Shown here piece after piece: positions 1 through 9,971 of a stretch of DNA of 64,000 nt. Position 1 is the stretch's first letter. Every line of letters begins with the position of its first letter. This DNA is from JAJYQH01 sp036261615 (GTDB lineage: Bacteria > Actinomycetota > Actinomycetes > Propionibacteriales > Propionibacteriaceae), in assembly GCA_036261615.1 (NCBI GenBank), contig DATAKK010000104.1, forward strand, positions 19,299 to 83,298. Reading direction: 5' to 3'. The position numbers and the translations under genes are program-made. Under the pieces are notes generated by a model, which was not told the origin of the DNA, did no database searches, and worked only from the letters and a program-made list of their open reading frames with translations.

Positions 1-1330
1 GCTCGTCGTCCCCGCCGACCGGATCGACCTGCTGCCCGGCCTGCTGCTCGCCAACGACGCCGGCACCTTCCCCAACATCGCCGCGATCGTGCTCGTCGGC
101 GACTACCCCGTGCCCGAGACCATCCAGCGGTTGATGCGCGGCGTCCACATCGACATCCCGATCGGGCAGACCGACAACGGCACGTTCACCACCGCCACCC
201 GGCTGTACGGCATGACCGGCACGAGCACGTCGTCCCCCCGCAAGGTCGAGGTGGCCCGACGGCTGTTCAACGACCACGTCGACACCGACGCGCTTATGAC
301 CCGGCTCAACGTGCAGCGCGGCGAGATCAGGACGCCGCGGATGTTCGAGTACCAGCTCATGCAGGAGGCCCGCCGGCAGGTGCGCACGATCGTGATGCCC
401 GAGGCGAGCGACGACCGCATCCTCGAGTCGGCGTCGATCATCCTGCAGCGCGGCGTGGCGAGGATCATCCTGCTCGGCGACGAGAACCGGGTGCTCATGC
501 GGGCGCACGAACTGGGCTTCGACATCTCCGGCGCCGACGTCGTCGACCCCGACGACCCCGAACTGGTCGAGAAGTTCGCGGCCGAGTTCGCGCGGCTGCG
601 GGCGAAGAAGGGGATCACCATCGAGCAGGCGCGCGAGCGGATGAAGGACCTGTCGACCTTCGCCACGATGATGGTGCACTTCGGCATGGCCGACGGCATG
701 GTGTCGGGGGCGGTGAACACGACCGCCAACACCATCCGCCCCTCGCTCGAGTTCATCAAGACCAAGCCCGGGGTCACCGTCGTGTCGAGCTCGTTCCTCA
801 TGTGCATGCCGGACGAGGTGGTCGTCTACGGCGACTGCGCGGTGAACCCCGACCCCAACGCCGAACAGCTGGCCGACATCGCGATCTCCTCCGCCGAGAC
901 CGCCGAGCGCTTCGGCATCGAGCCGCGGGTGGCGATGCTGTCGTACTCCACCGGCACCTCCGGCTCGGGGGCCGACGTCGACAAGGTGCGGCAGGCGACC
1001 GAGATCGTCAAGGAGCGGCGTCCGGACCTCATGGTCGAGGGACCGATCCAGTTCGACGCGGCCGTCGACCCGGTGGTCGGCCAGAAGAAGATGCCCGGTT
1101 CCCGGGTCGCCGGGCACGCGACCGTGCTGATCTTCCCCGACCTCAACACGGGCAACAACACCTACAAGGCGGTTCAGCGCACGTCCGGCGCCGTCGCCAT
1201 CGGGCCGGTGCTGCAGGGGCTCAACAAGCCCGTCAACGACCTGTCCCGCGGCGCCCTCGTCGACGACATCGTCAACACGGTGGCGATCACGGCGATCCAG
1301 GCCCAGCAGGAGAGCTCGCCGAGCGCATGA
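1..1330 (+). CDS. pta: phosphate acetyltransferase, 3' part (5' end outside window)
   Basis: Interconverts acetyl-CoA and acetyl phosphate in the Pta-AckA route. The frame is open from base 2, giving 442 visible residues, so the gene starts before the window. The start of the visible part looks like the central DRTGG-type region of long Pta proteins. The C-terminal part is a full PTA_PTB catalytic domain, recognisable by GMADGMVSGAVNTTANTIRP and SYSTGTSGSGADVDKVRQAT. It ends only 9 bp from the convergent htpX. Its partner ackA lies about 4.9 kb downstream on the same strand rather than adjacent. Confidence 0.96.
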   Translation, partial: LVVPADRIDLLPGLLLANDAGTFPNIAAIVLVGDYPVPETIQRLMRGVHIDIPIGQTDNGTFTTATRLYGMTGTSTSSPRKVEVARRLFNDHVDTDALMTRLNVQRGEIRTPRMFEYQLMQEARRQVRTIVMPEASDDRILESASIILQRGVARIILLGDENRVLMRAHELGFDISGADVVDPDDPELVEKFAAEFARLRAKKGITIEQARERMKDLSTFATMMVHFGMADGMVSGAVNTTANTIRPSLEFIKTKPGVTVVSSSFLMCMPDEVVVYGDCAVNPDPNAEQLADIAISSAETAERFGIEPRVAMLSYSTGTSGSGADVDKVRQATEIVKERRPDLMVEGPIQFDAAVDPVVGQKKMPGSRVAGHATVLIFPDLNTGNNTYKAVQRTSGAVAIGPVLQGLNKPVNDLSRGALVDDIVNTVAITAIQAQQESSPSA

Positions 1331-1339
1331 GGGGTCCCC

Positions 1340-2221
1340 TCACCCGGGCAGCTGCCCCGGACCCTGCGCGGCCATCTCCTCGAGCCGCGCGATCCGCTGC
1401 TCGGTGGGCGGGTGGGTCGAGAACAGCTGTGCGACGCCCCCGAACGGGTTGGCGATCATGAGGTGGCTCGCGTTGCGCAGTTGCGGGGTTTGAGGCAGCG
1501 GACGCCGCTGGACCCCGGCCTCGATCTTGTCGAGGGCCGACGCCAGCGCCAGCGGGTCGCCGGTGAGGCGTGACCCGTCCTCGTCGGCGTCGAACTCGCG
1601 GGTGCGGCTGATCGCGAGCTGGATGAGCGACGCCGCCAGCGGGGCGAGCAGTGCCGCGAGGAGCACCCCGATGCCGCCACCCTGGTTGTTGCGGCCGCGT
1701 CCGTAGCTGCCGAAGGTGACGACCTGGGCGACCATCGCGATGACCGTGGCCATCGCCATGGCGATGGAGCCGGTGAGGATGTCGCGGTTGTAGACGTGCA
1801 TGAGCTCGTGCCCGAGGACGCCGCGCAGCTCCCGTTCGTCGAGCAGGCGCAGGATTCCCTGGGTGCAGCAGACCGCCGCGTGCTCGGGGTCACGTCCGGT
1901 CGCGAACGCGTTGGGCGAGTCGGTCGGCGAGATGTACAGGCGCGGCATCGGCTGGCCGGCACGGCTGGAGAGCTCACGCACGACCCGGTACATCCCCGGC
2001 GCCTGGGCCTCGCTGACCTCCTCGGCCCGCATGGCGCGGATCGCGATCTGGTCGGAGTTCCAGTACGACCAGAAGGTGGTGCCGAGGCCGATGATCCCGA
2101 ACAGCCAGATGAACGAGCTACTGCCGGTGTACTGCGCGAGCCCGCCCCCGATGAGCAGCAGGATCACGAGAAAGGCCGAGAACAGGGTCGCCGTCTTCAA
2201 CCCGTTGTGATGGTTGTGCAC
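1340..2221 (-). CDS. htpX: M48-family membrane zinc metalloprotease HtpX
   Basis: Membrane protease of the HtpX family, which degrades damaged membrane proteins. The GTG at 2221 (VHNHHNGLKT) gives 293 residues, the usual HtpX length; the longer upstream extension is low-complexity and unlike the family. Two hydrophobic hairpin segments (about residues 10-55) precede the catalytic domain. The zinc motif HELMH is at residues 138-142, and a second hydrophobic pair follows around 150-190. A downstream glutamate in TREFDADEDG is the likely third ligand. It is divergent from the flavodoxin gene across a repeat-rich spacer. Confidence 0.93.
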   Translation of the reverse strand: MHNHHNGLKTATLFSAFLVILLLIGGGLAQYTGSSSFIWLFGIIGLGTTFWSYWNSDQIAIRAMRAEEVSEAQAPGMYRVVRELSSRAGQPMPRLYISPTDSPNAFATGRDPEHAAVCCTQGILRLLDERELRGVLGHELMHVYNRDILTGSIAMAMATVIAMVAQVVTFGSYGRGRNNQGGGIGVLLAALLAPLAASLIQLAISRTREFDADEDGSRLTGDPLALASALDKIEAGVQRRPLPQTPQLRNASHLMIANPFGGVAQLFSTHPPTEQRIARLEEMAAQGPGQLPG

Positions 2222-2310
2222 CCATCCAGTGTGCTCCGGACGCCGAGGGTCCCGGCGTGCGACCTGACCGCCTGCCTCGGCATCGTGGGGCGTCGCCTCC
2301 CCGCCTCCGG

Positions 2311-2394
2311 CGGCGTACAAGATGACTGACGGCGTACGAGATGACGGCACCTTTCCGACGAGTCGTACGCCGGACGCGACGGGTCGTACGCCGG
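2311..2394. repeat. four copies of CGGCGTACRA, two direct and two inverted
   Basis: The htpX/flavodoxin spacer holds two near-identical direct repeats (GGCGTACAAGATGAC at 2312 and GGCGTACGAGATGAC at 2331). These are followed by two copies in opposite orientation (GAGTCGTACGCCGG at 2360 and GGGTCGTACGCCGG at 2381). The repeat steps are 19 and 21 bp, close to two helical turns, and the two arms mirror each other around position 2352. This looks like a multi-site operator for a dimeric regulator acting on one or both divergent genes. The regulator is unknown. Confidence 0.55.
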
Positions 2395-2466
2395 GGGAAG
2401 CCGACCCCCGGGAGAGCGGGCGGATCGGCGTCCCTACGCTGAGGCCAAGAGGACAGGAGATGACCG

Positions 2467-2976
2467 ATGAAAGCCGTCGTCGTCTATGAATCGCTGTGGG
2501 GCAACACCGCCACCGTCGCGCGCGCCGTCGCGACCGGGCTGGGGCCGGACGCCGTGGCGCTGAGCACCGCCGAGGCGAGCGCCGACCGGGTCGCCGGGGC
2601 CGACCTCATCGTGGCCGGCGGACCGGTGTTCGCCTTCCAGCTGTCGTCGGACCGCACCCGCGACGACATCCGCGACCACCCGCAGGCGGGCTCGCCCGCT
2701 CCCGACCTGACGGCCCCCTCGCTCCGGAGCTGGCTCGAGGCCCTGCCGGAGGGCACGGCCCTGGTGGCGGGCTTCGACACCAGGGTGCGAGGGCCCTTCG
2801 GCAAGGGCTCGCCGACGATCCTCAAGCAGCTGCAAGCGAAGGGCTACCGGGTCGTGGCGCCGCCCGAGGGATTCATCGTCCAGGGCAAGTACGGACCGCT
2901 ACGATCCGGGGAGTCGGAGCGGGCGACCCACTGGGGCGAACGCCTCCGCGAGGTGGCGGACGCCGCGCAGCAGTAG
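2467..2976 (+). CDS. flavodoxin-family protein
   Basis: A 169-residue protein with a flavodoxin-like FMN-binding fold. The N-terminal strand and phosphate loop read VVVYESLWGNTATVARAVA (residues 4-22), and a GGPVFAFQ loop follows the next strand. The ATG at 2467 has a clear AGGAG site about 8 bases upstream. It may be an electron carrier or a flavodoxin-domain stress protein; the sequence does not decide. The gene stands alone, divergent from htpX, with the four-copy repeat between them. Confidence 0.82.
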   Translation: MKAVVVYESLWGNTATVARAVATGLGPDAVALSTAEASADRVAGADLIVAGGPVFAFQLSSDRTRDDIRDHPQAGSPAPDLTAPSLRSWLEALPEGTALVAGFDTRVRGPFGKGSPTILKQLQAKGYRVVAPPEGFIVQGKYGPLRSGESERATHWGERLREVADAAQQ

Positions 2977-2980
2977 CCGG

Positions 2981-3094
2981 AGCGCGACGCACTGGGGGCT
3001 GTCCTCCGACCGCGCCCGGAAGTTCCGGGACGCGGGCTACCTGGCCCTCGGCTGGACCGCGGTCTGCGCCGCGCACTTCCTGCTCCGGCACTGA
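2981..3094 (+). pseudogene. possible gene remnant downstream of the flavodoxin
   Basis: One frame between the flavodoxin and the DUF255 gene reads as protein-like sequence ending in a hydrophobic segment (DAGYLALGWTAVCAAHFLLR) and a TGA at 3092. No plausible start codon or ribosome site precedes it. Its first residues SATHWG echo the flavodoxin C-terminus (RATHWGERL), and the DNA around 2915-2935 and 2978-2998 is similar. A decayed partial duplication or gene fragment would explain this; chance coding in GC-rich DNA is the alternative. Confidence 0.25.
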
Positions 3095-3166
3095 GGAGCG
3101 GGAGGCTCGATCACGGGGGTGCACGGCGCCCCGGCGCTCCGGGGGGCGGCTGCGTACGGTGGAGCG

Positions 3167-5152
<1,986 letters not shown>

Positions 5153-5221
5153 CGGCCCCGAGGAGAGCCGGGCACGGACACCCGGCGCGGCAGGCGCGGT
5201 TGCGAGGACGCCTCGCTCCGC

Positions 5222-5249
5222 TTTAAGGTGAGGCTCACCTAAGTAAATT
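5222..5249 (+). promoter_or_regulatory. candidate promoter (-35 TTTAAG, -10 TAAATT) for the iron permease
   Basis: TTTAAG at 5222-5227 and TAAATT at 5244-5249 are separated by 16 bp and lie about 28 bp before the GTG start of the FTR1 gene. The iron box at 5224-5242 fills the space between the two hexamers, so a bound repressor would block RNA polymerase. Confidence 0.5.
5224..5242. promoter_or_regulatory. DtxR/IdeR-type iron box upstream of FTR1
   Basis: TAAGGTGAGGCTCACCTAA is a 19-bp interrupted palindrome. It matches the commonly cited IdeR/DtxR consensus TTAGGTTAGGCTAACCTAA at 16 of 19 positions. It overlaps the candidate promoter of an iron permease gene. Binding of an iron-loaded DtxR-family repressor, with derepression under iron limitation, is the expected logic. 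Confidence 0.82.
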
Positions 5250-5276
5250 CCAGTACGCCTGCGTTGGGAAAATACC

Positions 5277-6143
5277 GTGATCGCGAACTTCCTCATCGGA
5301 CTCCGGGAGGGCCTCGAGGCGGCGCTCGTCGTCGTCATCCTCGTCGCCTACCTCGTGAAGACCGGACGCCGCGACCTCCTGCCCTCCGTGTGGACCGGTG
5401 TCGCCCTCGCGGCCGGCATCTCCCTGGGCTTCGGGGCGCTGCTCACCTTCGGGCCGCGCGGGCTCGACGACGACACCCAGGAGGCGATCGGCGGCGTCCT
5501 GTCGGTGGTCGCGGTCGGGTTCGTCACCTGGATGATCTTCTGGATGGCCCGCTCGGCGCGGACCCTCTCCACCGAACTGAAGAGCGCCGTCGACCGGGCC
5601 GCGCTCGCGGGACGGGCCAGCCTCGTCGGCGTCGCCATGCTCGCCGTCGGACGCGAGGGCCTCGAGACCGCCCTGTTCCTCTGGGCCAACACCCAGGCCG
5701 CCGCCCGCGGCAGCCGGTCGGACGCCCTGCCGCTCACGGGGGCACTGCTCGGCCTGCTCGTCGCCGTCGGCATCGCGGCAGGCAGCTACCGCGGCGCGCT
5801 ACGCATCAACCTGTCGAAGTTCTTCGCCTGGACCGGCGGCTTCCTCGTCGTCGTCGCGGCCGGGGTCCTCGCCTACGGCGTCCACGACCTGCAGGAGGGC
5901 GGCCTACTGCCCGAGGCGGACGCTCTCGCGTTCGACGTGTCGCGGCAGATCCCGCCGACGAGCGTGGCCGGAACACTGCTCAAGGGCGTCTTCAACTTCT
6001 CGCCGCGCACCACGGTGCTCGAGGCGGTCGTCTGGGTCGCCTATGTCGCGGTCGTGCTCACCCTGTTCATCCGGGCGATCCGCCCCCGCCCAGCCGCCGC
6101 CACCACCGGCGCGAGCACCGAGCGCGAGCGGGTGCACGCCTGA
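5277..6143 (+). CDS. FTR1-family high-affinity iron permease
   Basis: A polytopic membrane protein of 288 residues that moves iron across the membrane. Both REGLE iron-ligand motifs are intact: one near the N-terminus (REGLEAAL, residues 10-17) and one in a later helix (REGLETAL, 126-133). About seven hydrophobic segments are visible. The start is GTG, directly downstream of the iron box and promoter. No EfeO or EfeB partner lies nearby, so other components must be elsewhere or absent. Confidence 0.93.
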   Translation: MIANFLIGLREGLEAALVVVILVAYLVKTGRRDLLPSVWTGVALAAGISLGFGALLTFGPRGLDDDTQEAIGGVLSVVAVGFVTWMIFWMARSARTLSTELKSAVDRAALAGRASLVGVAMLAVGREGLETALFLWANTQAAARGSRSDALPLTGALLGLLVAVGIAAGSYRGALRINLSKFFAWTGGFLVVVAAGVLAYGVHDLQEGGLLPEADALAFDVSRQIPPTSVAGTLLKGVFNFSPRTTVLEAVVWVAYVAVVLTLFIRAIRPRPAAATTGASTERERVHA

Positions 6144-6240
6144 GCCCAGCCCGGCTCCCCTTGTCACCTCCTCCCCCGGGGCTCCCGGCCGGTGCCGCAG
6201 GGATACGCTGATCCCCGCACGCCTGCCCGAGGAGAAGCCG

Positions 6241-7428
6241 ATGTCTCAACCGATCCTGCTGCTCAACTGCGGTTCGTCATCGATCAAGTACCAGATGATC
6301 GACTCGGCCACCGAGGCCGTGAGCGCCGTCGGGTTGGTGCAGAAGATCGGGGACGCCGGCACCGGCACCATCGACCACGAGACCGGCGGCGAGAAGCACC
6401 ACGGCGAGCAGCACTTCGCCGACCACACGGAGGCCATCGCCGCGGTCATCGGCATGTTCTCCCAGTACGGACCCGACCTGTCGCAGGCCATCGCCGTCGG
6501 TCACCGCACAGTGCACGGCGGGGACGCCTTCCTCTCCACCACCGTGATCGACGGGGACGTCATCGACAAGCTCGTGGAACTGTCCGGCCTCGCCCCGCTG
6601 CACAACCCGCCCGCCATCCAGGGCATCCGGGCCGCGATGGCGCTGCTGCCCGACGTGCCGCACGTCGCCGTGTTCGACACCGCGTTCTTCTCCGACCTGC
6701 CCGCCGAGGCCTACACCTACGCGATCGACCTCGACCTCGCCCAGCAGCACCGCATCCGCAAGTACGGCTTCCACGGCACGTCGCACCAGTACGTGTCCGG
6801 CAAGGCGGCCGAGGTGCTCGGGCGCGACCTCGCCGACATCCGCCAGATCGTCTGCCACCTGGGCAACGGGGCCTCCATCTCGGCGATCGCCGGCGGCCGC
6901 CCGATCGACACCTCGATGGGGCTCACCCCGCTCCAGGGCCTGGTCATGGGCACCCGGTCCGGCGACGTCGACCCCGGCCTGCACGCGTTCCTCGCCCGCG
7001 AAGTGGGCATGACGATCGACGACATCGACAGCCTGCTCAACAAGAAGTCCGGCATGCTCGGCCTCACCGGGCGCACCGACATGCGCGACGTCTGGGCCGC
7101 GGCCGAGTCGGGCGACGAGCGGGCGGCGCTCGCGCTGGACGTCTACGTGCACCGGCTGGTGAGTTACATCGGCAGCTACGTCGCGCTGCTGGGGGGCGCC
7201 GACGCCATCACCTTCACCGCCGGGGTCGGCGAGAACGACCACCGGCTGCGGGCACGGGTCGCGGAGCGCCTCGCGTGGCTCGGGATCACCCTGGACGCCG
7301 AGGCTAACGAGGCCCGCTCGAAGCAGCCGCGGGCGATCTCCACCCCCGACTCCGCGATCGCGCTGCTCGTCATCCCCACCAACGAGGAGCTCGCAATGGC
7401 TCGCGAGGTGCTGCAGGCGATCGCCTGA
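6241..7428 (+). CDS. ackA: acetate kinase
   Basis: Converts acetyl phosphate and ADP to acetate and ATP. The 395-residue protein has both family signatures, LLNCGSSSIKYQ at the N-terminus and RKYGFHGTSHQYV in the middle. It also has the HRTVHGG substrate loop, the FDTAFF aspartate and the phosphate-binding HLGNGAS segment. The ATG at 6241 has a strong GAGGAGAAG site. A longer upstream in-frame extension overlaps the permease end and lacks family similarity. The gene is complete and standard in length. Confidence 0.97.
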   Translation: MSQPILLLNCGSSSIKYQMIDSATEAVSAVGLVQKIGDAGTGTIDHETGGEKHHGEQHFADHTEAIAAVIGMFSQYGPDLSQAIAVGHRTVHGGDAFLSTTVIDGDVIDKLVELSGLAPLHNPPAIQGIRAAMALLPDVPHVAVFDTAFFSDLPAEAYTYAIDLDLAQQHRIRKYGFHGTSHQYVSGKAAEVLGRDLADIRQIVCHLGNGASISAIAGGRPIDTSMGLTPLQGLVMGTRSGDVDPGLHAFLAREVGMTIDDIDSLLNKKSGMLGLTGRTDMRDVWAAAESGDERAALALDVYVHRLVSYIGSYVALLGGADAITFTAGVGENDHRLRARVAERLAWLGITLDAEANEARSKQPRAISTPDSAIALLVIPTNEELAMAREVLQAIA

Positions 7429-7430
7429 CC

Positions 7431-7985
7431 TCACGCGGCCTGGTAGAGCGCCCCCGCGAAGCCGGCGACGTCCTGCATCGACTTGGCGCCCGACCCGCTC
7501 ACCTGCAGGTAGCCGCCGTTGAGCTGGCGGATGCACTCCGCCGGCTGCCCCTTGATCTGCCCGCAGTAGCTGCCGGAGATCTGCTTCACGCCCCCGCCGA
7601 ACAACGACTTGGCGATCTCGCCGGCGTCCACCGACACCGCCGTGACCTGGGCGGTGAAGATGTCGGTCGGACTGCCGGTCTTCTGGTAGATCCCCTGGAG
7701 CTGCGGGTCGGTCGACAGCCGGTAGGAGCCCACGGTGGCGGGCAGCTTGAAGTCCTTGGCCGCCTTGAGGTTCGACACGTTGCCGGTGGTGCCGGCCGAG
7801 GGCGGCACCAGCACCGACTGTGAGACGGACGCCGACGCGCTGGGGGTGGGGGTGGCGGCGGCCGAGGGCGTGGGCGACGACGACCCGACGATGTCGGAGT
7901 AGGCCTGGCTGGCGCAGCCGGTCAGCAGGACGCCGGACAGTGCGGCGACCGCGGCGGCCAGTCGCGCGCGGCGGACGTGGCTCAT
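7431..7985 (-). CDS. hypothetical secreted lipoprotein
   Basis: A 184-residue protein with an N-terminal Arg-rich, hydrophobic signal and an LTGC lipobox (Cys24). A Ser/Thr/Pro/Ala-rich tether of about 40 residues follows, then a small folded domain. It is predicted to be anchored on the outer face of the membrane. No recognised domain. It is convergent with ackA, with 2 bp between stop codons. Confidence 0.75.
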   Translation of the reverse strand: MSHVRRARLAAAVAALSGVLLTGCASQAYSDIVGSSSPTPSAAATPTPSASASVSQSVLVPPSAGTTGNVSNLKAAKDFKLPATVGSYRLSTDPQLQGIYQKTGSPTDIFTAQVTAVSVDAGEIAKSLFGGGVKQISGSYCGQIKGQPAECIRQLNGGYLQVSGSGAKSMQDVAGFAGALYQAA

Positions 7986-8118
7986 GGAGCAAACCTTCGG
8001 GCGAGGGGGACCCGGTGCTCGCGGGACCCGGTGGGGGAAGTCCTCCTCAGCCTACGGCCCCCTCGCCCACCATCCCTGCCCGTGCAGTCAGGTGTGTCGG
8101 TGCCGTAAGTTTGACCCC

Positions 8119-9060
8119 ATGGCTACAGCTCTGGTCACTGGCGGCACCGCGGGCATCGGCAACGCGTTCGTCAGGGCCCTGGCCGCCCGCGGCGACGATC
8201 TCGTCATCGTCGCCCGCGACTCGGAGCGGATGAACTCCCTCGCCGCCGAGCTGAACCGGACCTACGGCGTCGAGGTCGAGTGCCTCCGGGCCGACCTGTC
8301 CCAGCGCGCCGACGTCGACCTGGTGGCGGCCCGCATCGAAGACCCCGAGCGGCCCATCGAGCTCGTCGTCAACAACGCCGGCTTCGGCCTGCACTCGCGG
8401 CTGCTCGACCCCGACGTCGAGCAGCACCGGCTGGCGATGGACGTCATGTGCTTCGCCGTCCTCGTGCTCTCCGGTGCCGCCGCCCGGGCGATGACGGCCC
8501 GCGGGCACGGCCGGATCATCAACGTCTCGTCGACCTCCGCGTGGGCGATGCTCGGCAACTACTCGGCCATCAAGGCGTGGGTGCTGCGCTACACCGAGAG
8601 CCTCGCGATCGAGCTGCGCGGCACCGGGGTGACGGCCACCGCGCTGTGCCCGGGCTGGGTGCACACGGAGTTCCACGACCGGGCCGGCATCTCGGCGACG
8701 TCGCTGCCCGACATCGTGTGGATCCCGGCCGACGAACTGGTCCGCGAGGCGCTCCGCGACGCCGACGCGGGCAAGGTGATCTCCATCCCCACCCTCAAGT
8801 GGAAGGTCGCGATCGCCGTCGCGCAGTACGGGCCCCAGAGCCTCGTGCGCTGGGTCAGCGGCAAGCTCTCGTCGTCCCGGCACGAGCAGAAGGACCGGCA
8901 GAAGGCGAGCATGGCCGCCCGCGTGCAGAGCGTGGCCCAGCGGGCGTCCGACGGCGTGCACCTCGCCGCGGAGAACACCCGTCACGCCGCCGACGCGACC
9001 CGCCACCGGATGACCAGCGCGCTGCACCGCGAGGGGGGTGACAGTGGCAGCCAAGCCTAA
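8119..9060 (+). CDS. short-chain dehydrogenase/reductase, possibly acyl/alkyl-DHAP reductase
   Basis: A 313-residue SDR with the cofactor motif TGGTAGIG (residues 7-14), NNAG at 85-88, the NVSST serine and the catalytic YSAIK (Tyr148, Lys152). A charged C-terminal tail of about 60 residues follows the Rossmann fold. Cofactor and substrate cannot be read from sequence. It overlaps an acyltransferase and is followed by an alkylglycerone-phosphate synthase, so reduction of 1-acyl/alkyl-DHAP is a reasonable inference. Start chosen at the conserved MATALVTGG; upstream sequence is non-homologous. Confidence 0.85.
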   Translation: MATALVTGGTAGIGNAFVRALAARGDDLVIVARDSERMNSLAAELNRTYGVEVECLRADLSQRADVDLVAARIEDPERPIELVVNNAGFGLHSRLLDPDVEQHRLAMDVMCFAVLVLSGAAARAMTARGHGRIINVSSTSAWAMLGNYSAIKAWVLRYTESLAIELRGTGVTATALCPGWVHTEFHDRAGISATSLPDIVWIPADELVREALRDADAGKVISIPTLKWKVAIAVAQYGPQSLVRWVSGKLSSSRHEQKDRQKASMAARVQSVAQRASDGVHLAAENTRHAADATRHRMTSALHREGGDSGSQA

Positions 9061-9940
9061 TCGGGGTCGCTACACGTCCAAGACGAACCTCGTCGCGCGC
9101 ACGGCCGCGCAGATGCTCCTGCTCAAGCCCGTGGTCTGGCGGATGGTGCAGGTCAACGTGCACGGCACCGAGCACCTGGGCACGGTCGAGGGGCCGTTCA
9201 TCGCGGTCGCCAACCACTCGAGCCACCTCGACGCCGCGCTGGTCTTCGGCTCGATGCCCCGGCGCCTCAGCCAGAACATGGCCACCGGTGCCGCGGCCGA
9301 CTACTTCTTCGACAAGTGGTGGAAGGCCGCCCCCACGTCCCTGTTCTTCAACGCCTTCCCGATCGAGCGCGGCACCCGGGCCCGCAAGGGGATGGAGACC
9401 GAGTTGCAGAACCCGCGGGCCCGCCGGGGCCTCGCCGGGCAACTGCTCAGCGACGGCGTCCCGCTGTTGATCTTCCCCGAGGGAACCCGCTCGCGCACCG
9501 GCGCGATGGGACCGTTCGTGCCGGGCGCCGCGGCCCTGAGCATCTCGCGCAACGTGCCGGTGATCCCGGTGGCACTGGTCGGCGCGTTCGCCGCGTGGCC
9601 CTACCAGCAGTCGACCCCGCCGCGGGGACGCCCGCCGGTGCACATCGCCTACGGCCGGCCGATGATCCCCCAGCCGGGTGAGATCGCGCACACCTTCAAC
9701 GAGCGCATCCGCCGTCAGGTCATCGAACTGCACGACAGCACTGCGACCGCCTACGGCATGCCGACCCTGGCCGAGTACGCCCGCACCCTGGCCATCGAAC
9801 GGGCCCGGCGCTCGGTCGGCACCGGGGACGCCGCGACGTCCACGCCCCCCACCGTCGAGACCTCGGTCACCCCCGTTCTCGACACCACCCCGCCGGAGCC
9901 TCCGGCCGGGACCACCCCCACCGACGCACCTGAGATCTGA
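9044..9940 (+). CDS. 1-acylglycerol-3-phosphate / DHAP acyltransferase (PlsC-like)
   Basis: A 298-residue PlsC-superfamily acyltransferase. The catalytic HX4D box is NHSSHLD (residues 57-63), the substrate block FPEGTRS is at about 145-150, and PVIPVALVGAF follows. The C-terminal 45 residues are Thr/Pro-rich and probably disordered. The GTG at 9044 sits 6 bases after a GAGGGGGG site and overlaps the SDR end by 17 bp; a GTG at 9038 is the alternative. In this context it could acylate DHAP or lyso-ether-phosphatidate. Confidence 0.88.
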   Translation: MAAKPNRGRYTSKTNLVARTAAQMLLLKPVVWRMVQVNVHGTEHLGTVEGPFIAVANHSSHLDAALVFGSMPRRLSQNMATGAAADYFFDKWWKAAPTSLFFNAFPIERGTRARKGMETELQNPRARRGLAGQLLSDGVPLLIFPEGTRSRTGAMGPFVPGAAALSISRNVPVIPVALVGAFAAWPYQQSTPPRGRPPVHIAYGRPMIPQPGEIAHTFNERIRRQVIELHDSTATAYGMPTLAEYARTLAIERARRSVGTGDAATSTPPTVETSVTPVLDTTPPEPPAGTTPTDAPEI

Positions 9941-9971
9941 TCGATCGAGCGTTGATCCGAGGAGTAGCACC

